Part shown: positions 1-8,792 of the stretch, piece after piece
Position numbering within the stretch: the first letter of the stretch is position 1
Layout of the letters: the number at the start of each line of letters is the position of its first letter
Source: JAGOBX01 sp017999075 [NCBI: Candidatus Babelota bacterium]
GTDB taxonomy: Bacteria; JAGOBX01
NCBI GenBank assembly: GCA_017999075.1
Contig: JAGOBX010000020.1
Coordinates: 1 to 16,013, forward strand
Direction: 5' to 3'
Length of the DNA: 16,013 bases
Made by a program: the position numbers and the translations under genes
The notes under the pieces: model-generated
Database searches by the model: none
What the model was told of the DNA's origin: nothing
Seen by the model: only the letters and a program-made list of their open reading frames with translations

Positions 1-17
1 TATAAGCAGAGGAAAAT

Positions 18-1223
18 ATGAAAGCATTATTATTGACGAATGAATATCCTCCCTATATTTATGGAGGGGCAGGAGTCCACGTTGAATATTTAAGCAGAGA
101 ATTGGCAAAATTGATAGAAGTTGAAGTTAGATGTTTTGGAGACCAGAAATTTAAAGATAAATCTTTAAGCGCTAAAGGATATTTATACGATAAAACTCTG
201 TTTAGAAATTGTCCGAAATTATTGGAATCACCATTGTCTGCAGTTATGCGATGCCTTAATTTCAACAGCGAAAATATTGACGCTGATATTGTGCATTGTC
301 ATACATGGTATACTCATTTCGGCGGAATACTTGCTAAAAAGAATTATGGAATTCCTCTGGTTATTACAACTCATTCTCTTGAACCTTTAAGGCCGTGGAA
401 ACGTGAGCAATTGGGATTGGGTTATGATTTTTCATGCTGGGTTGAAAAAACAGCGCTTGAAATGGCAGATGCCATTATTTCTGTTTCAAAAGAAACAACG
501 GCTGATATTTTAAAATATTTTAATGTCAAACCTGAAAATATTAAAATGATTCCTAACGGTATTGACACAGACGAATATAAAAAAACTGCGGACAGGAATT
601 GTTTCTCGAAATTTGGAATTGATCCGGAACAGCCATATGTTCTGTTTGTAGGCAGGATTACAAGACAAAAAGGAATAATTCATCTGGTAAATGCAATAAA
701 ATATTTGATGCCGGAAATACAGGTTGTATTGTGCGCGGGCATGCCTGATACTCCAGAAATAGGAGTTGAAATGGAACAGGCTGTAGCTGAAATAAAAAAA
801 ATGCGTAAAAATATCGTATGGATAATGGAAATGGTTGATAATAAAACCAAAATAGAATTGTATTCAAATGCTGCAGTATTCTGCTGTCCTTCGATTTATG
901 AACCTTTTGGAATTATTAATCTTGAAGCAATGGCTTGTGAAACTCCTGTTGTAGCAAGTTCTGTCGGAGGAATGAAAGAAGTAGTTATGCATAACGAAAC
1001 CGGATTGCTTGTTGAACTTGACCAGCTTGACGTTGCGCCTTTTGAACCGAAAGTTCCTGACAAGTTTTCCAAATCTCTTGCTGAAAACATAAATAAATTG
1101 TTTGTAAATCCGGAATTGAGAAAAAAAATGGGAATGGCAGGTAGAAAAAGAGTTGTGGAGAATTACAGCTGGACATCTGTAGCAGAAAAAATTGTTAAAT
1201 TATATAAGTCATTAATTTTATGA
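18..1223 (+). CDS. glgM: GT4 glycosyltransferase, maltose-1-phosphate synthase (GlgM / GlgA-Coryne type)
   Basis: Retaining GT4 enzyme of the actinobacterial GlgM family, which is known to join a nucleotide-activated glucose (usually ADP-glucose) to glucose-1-phosphate, giving alpha-maltose-1-phosphate; some members were first annotated as glycogen synthase. It acts in the cytoplasm. Seen here: N-terminal donor-domain start with EYPPYIYGGAGVHV (residues 9-22), a VHCHTWYTHFGG segment near residue 95, the C-terminal Rossmann signature VGRITRQKG with Arg213 and Lys218, and the GT4 EX7E pair Glu295/Glu303 in YEPFGIINLEAMA. The 401 residues match the family length. The ATG has AGAGGA at 8-13. The first complete gene in the window, it lies upstream of glgE, the enzyme that would consume its product. 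A generic glycogen synthase role is the main alternative. Family is confident; maltose-1-phosphate as product is inferred from the glgE context. Confidence 0.85.
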   Translation: MKALLLTNEYPPYIYGGAGVHVEYLSRELAKLIEVEVRCFGDQKFKDKSLSAKGYLYDKTLFRNCPKLLESPLSAVMRCLNFNSENIDADIVHCHTWYTHFGGILAKKNYGIPLVITTHSLEPLRPWKREQLGLGYDFSCWVEKTALEMADAIISVSKETTADILKYFNVKPENIKMIPNGIDTDEYKKTADRNCFSKFGIDPEQPYVLFVGRITRQKGIIHLVNAIKYLMPEIQVVLCAGMPDTPEIGVEMEQAVAEIKKMRKNIVWIMEMVDNKTKIELYSNAAVFCCPSIYEPFGIINLEAMACETPVVASSVGGMKEVVMHNETGLLVELDQLDVAPFEPKVPDKFSKSLAENINKLFVNPELRKKMGMAGRKRVVENYSWTSVAEKIVKLYKSLIL

Positions 1224-1289
1224 AACCATAAAATATAGAATAAAGGTTTGCTATAAATAACTTTTGATAAAATTTGGTTTTATTTTATC

Positions 1290-1294
1290 GGGAA
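1290..1294 (+). promoter_or_regulatory. Ribosome binding site deciding the ATG start at 1303
   Basis: GGGAA lies 8 bases before ATG 1303. A TTG at 1264 in the same frame would add 13 hydrophobic residues but has no purine-rich site ahead of it. The ATG is therefore preferred and the protein is read as 636 residues. Confidence 0.6.
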
Positions 1295-1302
1295 TCTTTT
1301 TT

Positions 1303-3213
1303 ATGCCGAAAAATGAATTCAGCTCAATTGAAGAAAAATATAATTTGATTATAAATAATATTTCTGATTATATTTATATTGTCGACCGTAATTTTAAAGT
1401 TTTGGAGATAAATGATTCTGCTGCTGCGTTATGGGGGAAAAAACGCTGTACAATAATAAATAAAAGTTTAGACGAGTTATTTCCTCCTGAAATTTCTTCA
1501 AGATATAAATCAACTTTAACCGGTATTTTTAAAAATGGCGAACCTGTATTCACCGAATCTAAGATGATTGTCTGCGGCAGGGAATATCATATAGATGCGC
1601 ATTTAAACCCTATAAAAAATAATAAAGGAGAAATAATTGGAGTTATAGGCGTTTCCCGTGATTATACCAAACAAAAATTGTTTGAAATTCAACTTAAAGA
1701 AAGTGAATATAAGTACAGATCATTAATTGAAACCACGAACACAGGTTTTCTTATATTGGATAATTACGGAAATGTTATAGACGCTAATCAGGAATACGTC
1801 AGGCTTACAGGGTATAAAAAATTAGATGATATTAAAGGCAGAAATGTTATAGAATGGACTGCTGATTATGATGTTGAACGAAATAATCAGGAAGTTATAA
1901 AATGTTTGAAAAATGGCTATGTTAAAGATCTGCGGATAGATTATGTTGATGAAAAAGGAATTATTACAAGTGTTGAGATAAACGCAAAAGTAATCAGAAC
2001 TGATAAATCATTAAGAATTTTATCGTTATGCAGAGATATAACGGATCGTAAAGAGTTAGAAAAAAAAATAATAACTTCTGAAAAGTTATCAGCCATAGGT
2101 AAACTTACAGCCGGAGTAGCGCATGAATTTAATAATATTATGGCTATTATACAGGGGAATGCTCAAATAATAGAACATATAGTAAAACAAAAGAAAACCA
2201 AAGAAATAATTGATTGCGCCGGTAAAATATCATATGCGGTTGATAGGGGAAAATCAATTGTAACCAATATGATGGCATTTGCAAAACCAATCGAACCTCA
2301 GAAAGATTTTTACAGTTTATGCGATATTTTTGATGAAATAATTAGTATGCAAAAGAAACAGTTGAAAAGTGAAAATATAAAAATTGAACATAAAAGATTA
2401 TGCAGAAATAAGAAAAAAGGAATGAAAATATATGCTGATAAAGGGCAAATAGAACAAGTATTGATTAATATCCTTATAAATGCGAGACAGGCAATAAAAC
2501 CTAAAGGAGCCGGGACTATAAGAACGTTCTGCTTTAGAGAAAACGGTAAAATTATTTTTAATATCCAGGATGACGGAATAGGAATATCAGAAGATAAGAT
2601 TAAATATATTTTTGAACCTTTTTTTACGACTAAAGGAGCTTATTCAAAAGATAATTTCGGAATAAAAGGAACAGGATTGGGATTAAGCATTTGTCATACT
2701 ATAATAAAAAATCATGGAGGAAATATTGAAGTAGAAAGCGAAGAAGGAAAGGGGACTTTGTTTAAGATAATTTTGCCTGAAGAATATTCCGAATTAAAAA
2801 TAAAAAAATCGGGAAACGTTATTGAGGATCCGGAGACAGAAAATAAATTAAAGTTAAAAGTGCTGTTAGTAGATGACGAAACCGATTTATTGAAATGTTT
2901 AAAAAATATATTGGAATTATTGAATTGTTCTGTTGATACTGCTGTTTTGGGAAGCGAAGGAATAAAATTGGCAACAACAAAAAAATATGATTTGATTTTT
3001 TTAGATATTCTTATACCTGATATTTCAGGAGAAACCATATTTCAAAAAATCAGGGAATTTGACGGCAAAGTGCCTATAGTATTTATTTCCGGGCATATAG
3101 GAGCCGAATTAAAAAGATTAAAAAAACTCGGATTATATTTATTTATTCAGAAACCGTTTTCAATTTCAGATATAAAAAAAATATTGAACAGCGTGTATTA
3201 TAATAAAATATAA
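1303..3213 (+). CDS. Hybrid sensor histidine kinase (PAS-PAS-HisKA-HATPase-REC)
   Basis: Cytoplasmic hybrid kinase of 636 residues with no membrane segment. Domains in order: PAS at about 12-125, second PAS at about 135-258 ending in the usual CRDITDRKELE junction, HisKA with the phospho-acceptor His274 in GVAHEFNN, a GHKL ATPase with N-box around residue 390 (NILINARQAI), G1 DDGIGIS at about 423, F-box FEPFFTTKG and G2 GTGLGLSIC at about 456, then a C-terminal receiver. The receiver is complete: acidic pair Asp524/Asp525, phospho-acceptor Asp568 (FLDIL), Ser596 and Lys617. The AHEFNN box resembles NtrB-like and CckA-like kinases. It sits between glgM (79-base gap) and glgE (127-base gap), which suggests but does not prove a link to glucan metabolism. 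There is no DNA-binding output domain, so the signal must pass on through a phosphorelay. The sensed signal is unknown. Confidence 0.9.
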   Translation: MPKNEFSSIEEKYNLIINNISDYIYIVDRNFKVLEINDSAAALWGKKRCTIINKSLDELFPPEISSRYKSTLTGIFKNGEPVFTESKMIVCGREYHIDAHLNPIKNNKGEIIGVIGVSRDYTKQKLFEIQLKESEYKYRSLIETTNTGFLILDNYGNVIDANQEYVRLTGYKKLDDIKGRNVIEWTADYDVERNNQEVIKCLKNGYVKDLRIDYVDEKGIITSVEINAKVIRTDKSLRILSLCRDITDRKELEKKIITSEKLSAIGKLTAGVAHEFNNIMAIIQGNAQIIEHIVKQKKTKEIIDCAGKISYAVDRGKSIVTNMMAFAKPIEPQKDFYSLCDIFDEIISMQKKQLKSENIKIEHKRLCRNKKKGMKIYADKGQIEQVLINILINARQAIKPKGAGTIRTFCFRENGKIIFNIQDDGIGISEDKIKYIFEPFFTTKGAYSKDNFGIKGTGLGLSICHTIIKNHGGNIEVESEEGKGTLFKIILPEEYSELKIKKSGNVIEDPETENKLKLKVLLVDDETDLLKCLKNILELLNCSVDTAVLGSEGIKLATTKKYDLIFLDILIPDISGETIFQKIREFDGKVPIVFISGHIGAELKRLKKLGLYLFIQKPFSISDIKKILNSVYYNKI

Positions 3214-3340
3214 TATAATATAAACAAGATTAATATTGCCGGAATTAAATATTGTATTAATAGTATAGTAAAAAGAGTGAAATTATTTTTTAAAGTTTTT
3301 ATATTTTTATGAACATTTTTATTTACGGAGAGAAAAAAAT

Positions 3341-5083
3341 ATGAAAAAATTAAGCGTTATGATTGAAAATGTTTATCCGGAACTTGACGGAGGAAAATAT
3401 GCTGTAAAACGGGAAATAGGAGATTGGTTTGAAGTAACAGCTGATATTTTCCAGGAGGGACACGAATCCTCTGAAGCAGTATTGAAATACCGTAAAAAAG
3501 GCGAAAAAAAATGGAATGAAACCAGAATGAAATTTATTGATAATGATTTATGGCGGGGAAGTTTTGAACTTACTGAAAACGGGAAATATGAATATACAAT
3601 CTCAGCGTGGCCTGAAAAAAATAAAAATATTGTAACGGATTACGATAAAATACTTGAAGTTAAAGTCGATCCTGTTATATCCAGATATGCTTCTTGGTAC
3701 GGAATGTGGCCTCGCTCTCAGGGTACAATTCCGAATCAAAGCGCGACTTTTAAAGATATGGAAAACCGTTTGAAAGAAATAAGCTGGATGGGATTTGACG
3801 TAGTTTATCTTACTCCGATTCATCCGATAGGGAAAACCCATAGGAAAGGAGCGAATAATTCACTGGCGGCGAAACCTGGAGAACCAGGTTGTCCTTATGC
3901 GATAGGTAATGAATCAGGAGGTCATTGCGCAATTGAACCTGGACTCGGAACCATAGACGATTTTAAACATTTTGTGGCAGAAGCAAAAAAATACAATATG
4001 GAAGTTGCATTGGATATTGCGCACACGTGTTCGCCGGATCATCCTTATGCGAAAAATCATCCTGACTGGTTTTACAGGGAACCTGACGGAAAAATAAAAT
4101 GTGCGGAAAATCCTCCGAAAAAATACGAAGATATTTATCCGTTCAATTTTTTTTGTGAAGATTGGGAAAATTTATGGAAAGAATTAAAACATATTTTTGA
4201 ATTCTGGATAAAACTGGGAGTTAAAATTTTCAGGATAGACAATCCTCATACCAAACCTTTTACATTCTGGCATTGGATCATAAATGAAGTTCAGAATGAT
4301 TATCCTGAAGCTGTTTTTTTATCAGAAGCTTTCACAAGACCGAAAGTTATGAAATCATTATGCAAATGCGGATTCACCCAGACATACACTTATTTTACAT
4401 GGAGGAATTTTAAACAGGAAATCATAGATTATTTTACTGAAATCACAAAACCTCCTGTTTCAGAATATCTTCGAGGAAATTTATTTACAAATACACCTGA
4501 TATTTTACCTGAAATACTGCAATACGGCGGAAGACCAGCGTTTAAAATGCGGGCTGCTCTTGCTACAACTCTGTCATCGTTGTGGGGATTGTATAATGGG
4601 TTTGAATTATGTGAAAATAAAGCAGTTCCCGGCAAAGAAGAATATATGGATTCTGAAAAATATCAGTATAAAGTATGGGATTGGGATAGACCTGGAAACA
4701 TAAAAGAATATATTAGAAAATTGAATTTTATACGAAAAGAAAATCCTGCTTTGCAATATTATAAAAATTTAAAGTTTTACCGGTCAGACAATGACAATGT
4801 TGTTTTTTACGGTAAAATGTCGCCTGATAAAAAAAATATTATATTTACAGCTGTAAATCTTGATCCGTATCATTCTCATGAAACAGGTTTATTTATTCCT
4901 ATTTTTGATTTAGGAATAAAACCGGATCAGACTTTTATATTGCATAATTTGATTACAGACGAACGCACTATGACCCGCGGAGAATATTTTAAAATAAAAC
5001 TTGAACCGAATAACGAGCCTGCAGTGATATTTAAATTGGAACGCTGGGCAACCCGCGAAAACAATTTTGATTATTATTTATAA
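3341..5083 (+). CDS. glgE: GlgE-type alpha-1,4-glucan:maltose-1-phosphate maltosyltransferase (GH13)
   Basis: Transfers maltosyl units from alpha-maltose-1-phosphate to the non-reducing end of alpha-1,4-glucans, releasing phosphate. The N-terminal beta domain (about 1-112, MIENVYPELDGGKYAVKRE) matches the DUF3416 domain that starts GlgE proteins. The GH13 barrel follows from about 115, with PIHPIGKTHRKGANN, AENPPKKYEDIYP, nucleophile Asp300 in FRIDNPHTKPF, acid/base Glu329 in LSEAFTRPKVM, third carboxylate Asp387 in NTPDI, and DSEKYQYK near 440; a C-terminal beta domain ends near 567. At 580 residues it is about 70-120 shorter than the actinobacterial enzymes I remember, because the helical insert before the barrel (domain S) is missing. 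The stretch usually reading LQCSPDHP is HTCSPDHP here (His228, Thr229). SD GGAGAG is at 3327-3332. A 127-base gap precedes it, so its own promoter is possible; glgA follows after 34 bases. Family assignment is strong. Confidence 0.93.
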   Translation: MKKLSVMIENVYPELDGGKYAVKREIGDWFEVTADIFQEGHESSEAVLKYRKKGEKKWNETRMKFIDNDLWRGSFELTENGKYEYTISAWPEKNKNIVTDYDKILEVKVDPVISRYASWYGMWPRSQGTIPNQSATFKDMENRLKEISWMGFDVVYLTPIHPIGKTHRKGANNSLAAKPGEPGCPYAIGNESGGHCAIEPGLGTIDDFKHFVAEAKKYNMEVALDIAHTCSPDHPYAKNHPDWFYREPDGKIKCAENPPKKYEDIYPFNFFCEDWENLWKELKHIFEFWIKLGVKIFRIDNPHTKPFTFWHWIINEVQNDYPEAVFLSEAFTRPKVMKSLCKCGFTQTYTYFTWRNFKQEIIDYFTEITKPPVSEYLRGNLFTNTPDILPEILQYGGRPAFKMRAALATTLSSLWGLYNGFELCENKAVPGKEEYMDSEKYQYKVWDWDRPGNIKEYIRKLNFIRKENPALQYYKNLKFYRSDNDNVVFYGKMSPDKKNIIFTAVNLDPYHSHETGLFIPIFDLGIKPDQTFILHNLITDERTMTRGEYFKIKLEPNNEPAVIFKLERWATRENNFDYYL

Positions 5084-5102
5084 ATTATAAACAAATTTTT
5101 TT

Positions 5103-5108
5103 GGAAAG
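5103..5108 (+). promoter_or_regulatory. Ribosome binding site deciding the ATG start of glgA at 5118
   Basis: GGAAAG lies 9 bases before ATG 5118. An in-frame TTG at 5109 directly abuts this site and would add only three residues, so it is unlikely to be the start. MKIAFFTSEVYPFSKTGGL is the usual GlgA N-terminus. Confidence 0.65.
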
Positions 5109-5117
5109 TTGATAAAA

Positions 5118-6563
5118 ATGAAAATAGCTTTTTTTACATCAGAAGTTTACCCGTTTTCAAAAACCGGAGGATTGGCAGATGTTTCTCAGGGGCTGCCGAA
5201 AGCCTTTAAAAAAAAAGGAGAAGATATAAGAATATTTACTCCGTATTATGAATGCTGCGAAAAATTCAATCCATCGCTGATTCCTGATTCAAAGATTTTT
5301 GTGAGGATAGGCGATGCTGATATTGAAGCTTATTTATACGAATCACGGCTTCCTAACAGCGATGTCCCTGTATATTTTATAGGCAATAAAAATCTTTTTT
5401 TCAGAGAAACACTATACAGCAGGAATAATGTTGATTACGAAGATAATTTTTTAAGATTTGTTTTATTTCAGCGCGCTTCAATAGAATATTTGAAAAAAAC
5501 AAATTTTTATCCTGATATTATTCATTCAAATGATTGGCCTTCGGCATTGACGTCAGTATATTTAAAGACGATTTACGCACTTTCATTTCCTTTAACCAAA
5601 ACAGTTTTCACCATTCATAATATAGGATATCAGGGATTATATTGGGTATGGGATATGAAACTTACAGGATTGCCGTTTGAATTGTTCAACTGGCGTCAGC
5701 TTGAATATTATGGAAAACTTAACTTATTGAAAGCAGGAATAGTGTTTTCTGATGCTGTAACGACTGTAAGTCCGACATACAGCAGGGAAATAATGTCTGC
5801 GCAATATGCATACGGACTTCAATCCGTGCTTGAAGAACATAAAAATAAAGTTTTTGGAATTATCAACGGAGTGGATTATGATGAATGGGCACCTGAATCC
5901 GATGGATTTATATCGTATAAATATGACAGAACAAATTTAGAAAATAAATATAAAAATAAAAATGTTTTACTTGAAATGTGCGGTTTTTCGTGTAATGACG
6001 AACCTGTATTCGGAATGATCAGCAGGCTGGTTGAACAAAAAGGATTAAAATTTATAATTGACAACATTGATAAGCTGATGGAAAAAAAAATGAAAATAAT
6101 AATACTCGGAACAGGAGATAAAGGCATTGAATCAAAGCTTGAAGCTATCAATGAAAAATATCCGGGGAAGTTCCGGGCTTTTATAAAATTCAGTTCTGCA
6201 TTATCGCATTTGATTGAAGCAGGATCAGATTTATACATGATGCCATCGCTTTTTGAACCTTGCGGGCTGAATCAATTATACAGTTTAAGATACGGGACAA
6301 TACCGCTTGCAAGAAGAACAGGAGGATTGGCTGATACGATAACCGATTGTAATCCTTCAAATATTATGAATGGAGAAGGAACTGGATTTTTATTCAATAA
6401 TATTGACAATTCAGAATTTATAAATAAAATTAATTATGCGCTGACCATATTTGAAAATAAAAAGTTATGGAATATGCTGATACAGAATGCTATGTCGCGC
6501 GACTGGTCATGGAATGTGAGCGCTGATAAATATATTGAATTATATAATTCATTGCTGAAATAA
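5118..6563 (+). CDS. glgA: Glycogen/starch synthase GlgA (GT5)
   Basis: Retaining GT5 synthase that adds glucose from ADP-glucose (or UDP-glucose) to the non-reducing end of alpha-1,4-glucan in the cytoplasm. Seen here: the N-terminal KTGGL donor-binding motif starting at Lys15, the starch synthase catalytic domain (about 1-240) with HSNDWPSALT and FTIHNIGYQG, the INGVDYDEW linker, and a C-terminal GT1-like fold with the SRLVEQKG loop, Glu380 in SLFEPCGLNQLYSLRYG, and RRTGGLADT. The 481 residues are typical of bacterial GlgA. It starts 34 bases after glgE and is very probably cotranscribed with it. Together with GlgM and GlgE it gives this locus two elongation chemistries: single glucosyl addition, and maltosyl transfer from maltose-1-phosphate. 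GlgC, GlgB and TreS/Pep2 are not in the window. Confidence 0.95.
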   Translation: MKIAFFTSEVYPFSKTGGLADVSQGLPKAFKKKGEDIRIFTPYYECCEKFNPSLIPDSKIFVRIGDADIEAYLYESRLPNSDVPVYFIGNKNLFFRETLYSRNNVDYEDNFLRFVLFQRASIEYLKKTNFYPDIIHSNDWPSALTSVYLKTIYALSFPLTKTVFTIHNIGYQGLYWVWDMKLTGLPFELFNWRQLEYYGKLNLLKAGIVFSDAVTTVSPTYSREIMSAQYAYGLQSVLEEHKNKVFGIINGVDYDEWAPESDGFISYKYDRTNLENKYKNKNVLLEMCGFSCNDEPVFGMISRLVEQKGLKFIIDNIDKLMEKKMKIIILGTGDKGIESKLEAINEKYPGKFRAFIKFSSALSHLIEAGSDLYMMPSLFEPCGLNQLYSLRYGTIPLARRTGGLADTITDCNPSNIMNGEGTGFLFNNIDNSEFINKINYALTIFENKKLWNMLIQNAMSRDWSWNVSADKYIELYNSLLK

Positions 6564-6615
6564 ATTTGTGCGCTGAAAGCTGGTTTTATAAAATTTATTT
6601 TTTAAAGGATTTTTA

Positions 6616-8757
6616 ATGTATCAACATTCTAAAATCCTGTTATGCTTTAACGATGAACAGTTAAAGGCAAATATAACCGGACTATTAATTAAACAAGAAT
6701 ATATTGTTGTTTCGTTCGACAAATCACAAGTAAACTTTTTTGATTTTTTTGATTCAAATCAGATAGACGTTGCTCTATACGATAAAAGTAATTATCCTGC
6801 TCTTATTCAAATGAAAAATCATGACAAACACAGGAAAATCCCAACAATACTTATATTGGATTCTATAGATGAATTAAAACTTGATATGAGCAATAAAACA
6901 GATGAGTTTATTGTTAAACCTGTAAATGAACTCGAGCTTTATGTTAGAATCCGCACTTTATTCAGATTGAAAAAATATCTTGAACTTATAGAACTTGACG
7001 CGCGCAACTGGCAGAAAAAAACAGAGTTAAAAGACGATGAACTTAATAAACTTAAAGAATATAATAAGCATATTGTTGAAGCTTTTCCTATGTCTATGTT
7101 TATTATAGACAAACAGCATAAAATACAATTTTTGAATCAAAAATTTGCCGAGTTAAGAAGAACTGAAATAAAGAATATAATGTATAGGTATTTGAATGAA
7201 ATATTTAATTCTGATATATACAATTCAATTATTAAAATAGAAATCAATAAAAGCATATATGACCTGCAGGTGCGGTTTTTGAATGATGTTCAAAATTTGT
7301 TCTATGATCTGGGAGAACGCATTTTTGATATTTCAATAACGCCCTTACGGGAATACGGAGATAACCTGCAACTGCTGATTATATTGCATGATATTACTGA
7401 AAAGAAAAAAAATGAATGGAGAAATCATCTTGTTCAGGAGCTTCTTTCGTATATTCAGGATATTTCAGAAGTTGAAAAAACATTGTTTATAATATTAACT
7501 TGCGTAACAGCAGGAGCGGCATTAGGATTCAGCAGAGCATTTTTATTGCTTTTTGATCATGAGTCAGGAAAACTCGAAGGGAAACTTGGAGTTGGACCGA
7601 GCAGCCAGCAGGATGCAAATAAAATTTGGGCTGAACTTTCGAACAACCCGAAAAGTTTATCTGATTATATCAAAGATTATGATAAAAATATCGCGGCAAT
7701 AAAAAACAAGCATGCTGATTTTTTAAAACAATTGACTTTTACACAATCGGAAATAGATGAAAGCATGAAACGGTGTTTTCGTGAAAAAAAAGCTGTAAAA
7801 GTTGAAAATTACAATATGGACAATTCATTTTTCGGCAAGATGGCAAGATTACTCAATATTAACGAATATGTAGTGGCTCCTTTGATAAGCAATAATAAAC
7901 CTATTGGAATAATAGTGGCAGATAATAAATACAGTTATAGAAGAATCGATTCGGACAATATAGTTTTGTTCAGTCTTTATGCTACTCATGCGGCGCAAAG
8001 TCTTGAACTTGGGAACAGTTACGACAATTTGAAAACTAAAATAATGGAACTTAAAACTACAAGAGAAAAATTGTTTGCTTCGGAAAAGATGGCGACAGTA
8101 GGAAAACTTGCGGCAAACATTGCGCATGAAATAAGAAATCCGTTATCAACCATAGGCGGATTTGCTCATAGAATTAATAAAAGTCTTAAAACAGGAAATA
8201 TATCAGATGTTCAGAAATCAACTGATATTATTTGCGATGAAGTTACCAGACTTGAAGAAATTTTAAGCAGCATAATGGATTTTACGCGCAGTGGAATGGT
8301 TAATAAAAATTTATGCAGGATAAAAGAAATAGTAGATAAATCATTATTCATATTAACTAATGTGCTTGAAACCGAGAGTATAAGAATTGAATATTTAGAT
8401 GATTCCGGCAATCTTGAAATTATATGCGACAGCCAGAAAATCAAACAGGTGTTAATAAATATTTTTAAAAACAGCATTGAATCAATTGCTGAAAGCAGAA
8501 AAAAACCCGGATGCATTAAAATTCATACAATTGCTGAAGAAAATTTTTGTAAAATAATTGTTTCAGATACTGGAGCTGGAATGAATGAGGAATCTTTATT
8601 GAATTTGTTTTCTCCATTTTTTACCACAAAAGAAAATGGAACCGGACTTGGCATGACAATAGTAAAGAATATTATTGAGGCGCATAACGGAAGAATTAAT
8701 TATACATCGAAGGTAAATGAGGGAACTGTTGTTACAATAGAGTTGCCTGTCAGGTAA
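6616..8757 (+). CDS. Sensor histidine kinase (receiver-like-PAS-GAF-HisKA-HATPase)
   Basis: Soluble kinase of 713 residues. Residues 1-120 fold-match a receiver: Asp56 sits at the phospho-acceptor position and Lys101 in FIVKPVNELEL is kept, but the acidic pair after strand 1 reads Phe-Asn (ILLCFND), so phosphorylation there is doubtful. A charged probable coiled coil (about 120-150) leads to a PAS domain (about 151-262, ending HDITEKKKNEW). A GAF domain with a long helical insert follows at about 285-475. HisKA has the phospho-acceptor His504 in NIAHEIRNPLSTIGGFAHRI. The GHKL ATPase has N-box INIFKNSIES, G1 DTGAGM at about 652, FSPFFTTKENGTGLGM and a final beta strand. AAAGGA at 6604-6609 precedes the ATG. 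The receiver gene at 8793 follows after 35 bases and is the obvious partner. The signal is unknown. Confidence 0.9.
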   Translation: MYQHSKILLCFNDEQLKANITGLLIKQEYIVVSFDKSQVNFFDFFDSNQIDVALYDKSNYPALIQMKNHDKHRKIPTILILDSIDELKLDMSNKTDEFIVKPVNELELYVRIRTLFRLKKYLELIELDARNWQKKTELKDDELNKLKEYNKHIVEAFPMSMFIIDKQHKIQFLNQKFAELRRTEIKNIMYRYLNEIFNSDIYNSIIKIEINKSIYDLQVRFLNDVQNLFYDLGERIFDISITPLREYGDNLQLLIILHDITEKKKNEWRNHLVQELLSYIQDISEVEKTLFIILTCVTAGAALGFSRAFLLLFDHESGKLEGKLGVGPSSQQDANKIWAELSNNPKSLSDYIKDYDKNIAAIKNKHADFLKQLTFTQSEIDESMKRCFREKKAVKVENYNMDNSFFGKMARLLNINEYVVAPLISNNKPIGIIVADNKYSYRRIDSDNIVLFSLYATHAAQSLELGNSYDNLKTKIMELKTTREKLFASEKMATVGKLAANIAHEIRNPLSTIGGFAHRINKSLKTGNISDVQKSTDIICDEVTRLEEILSSIMDFTRSGMVNKNLCRIKEIVDKSLFILTNVLETESIRIEYLDDSGNLEIICDSQKIKQVLINIFKNSIESIAESRKKPGCIKIHTIAEENFCKIIVSDTGAGMNEESLLNLFSPFFTTKENGTGLGMTIVKNIIEAHNGRINYTSKVNEGTVVTIELPVR

Positions 8758-8792
8758 AAATTAAAAATTTAGATAGGAGTCAATACCGCATT

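Noticed and set aside
18-1223. Trehalose or sucrose-type GT4 transferase for the first gene
   Set aside because: The opening EYPPYIYGGAGVHV and the neighbouring glgE fit the GlgM/GlgA-Coryne family better.
1264-1302. TTG start giving a 13-residue hydrophobic extension to the first hybrid kinase
   Set aside because: There is no ribosome binding site ahead of the TTG, while ATG 1303 has GGGAA at a good distance and starts just before the PAS domain.
3229-3261. Seven-base inverted repeat (ATTAATA / TATTAAT) in the gap before glgE
   Set aside because: Short arms, pure A/T content and a 19-base loop in an AT-rich gap; expected by chance. No convincing -35/-10 pair with proper spacing was found in the gap.
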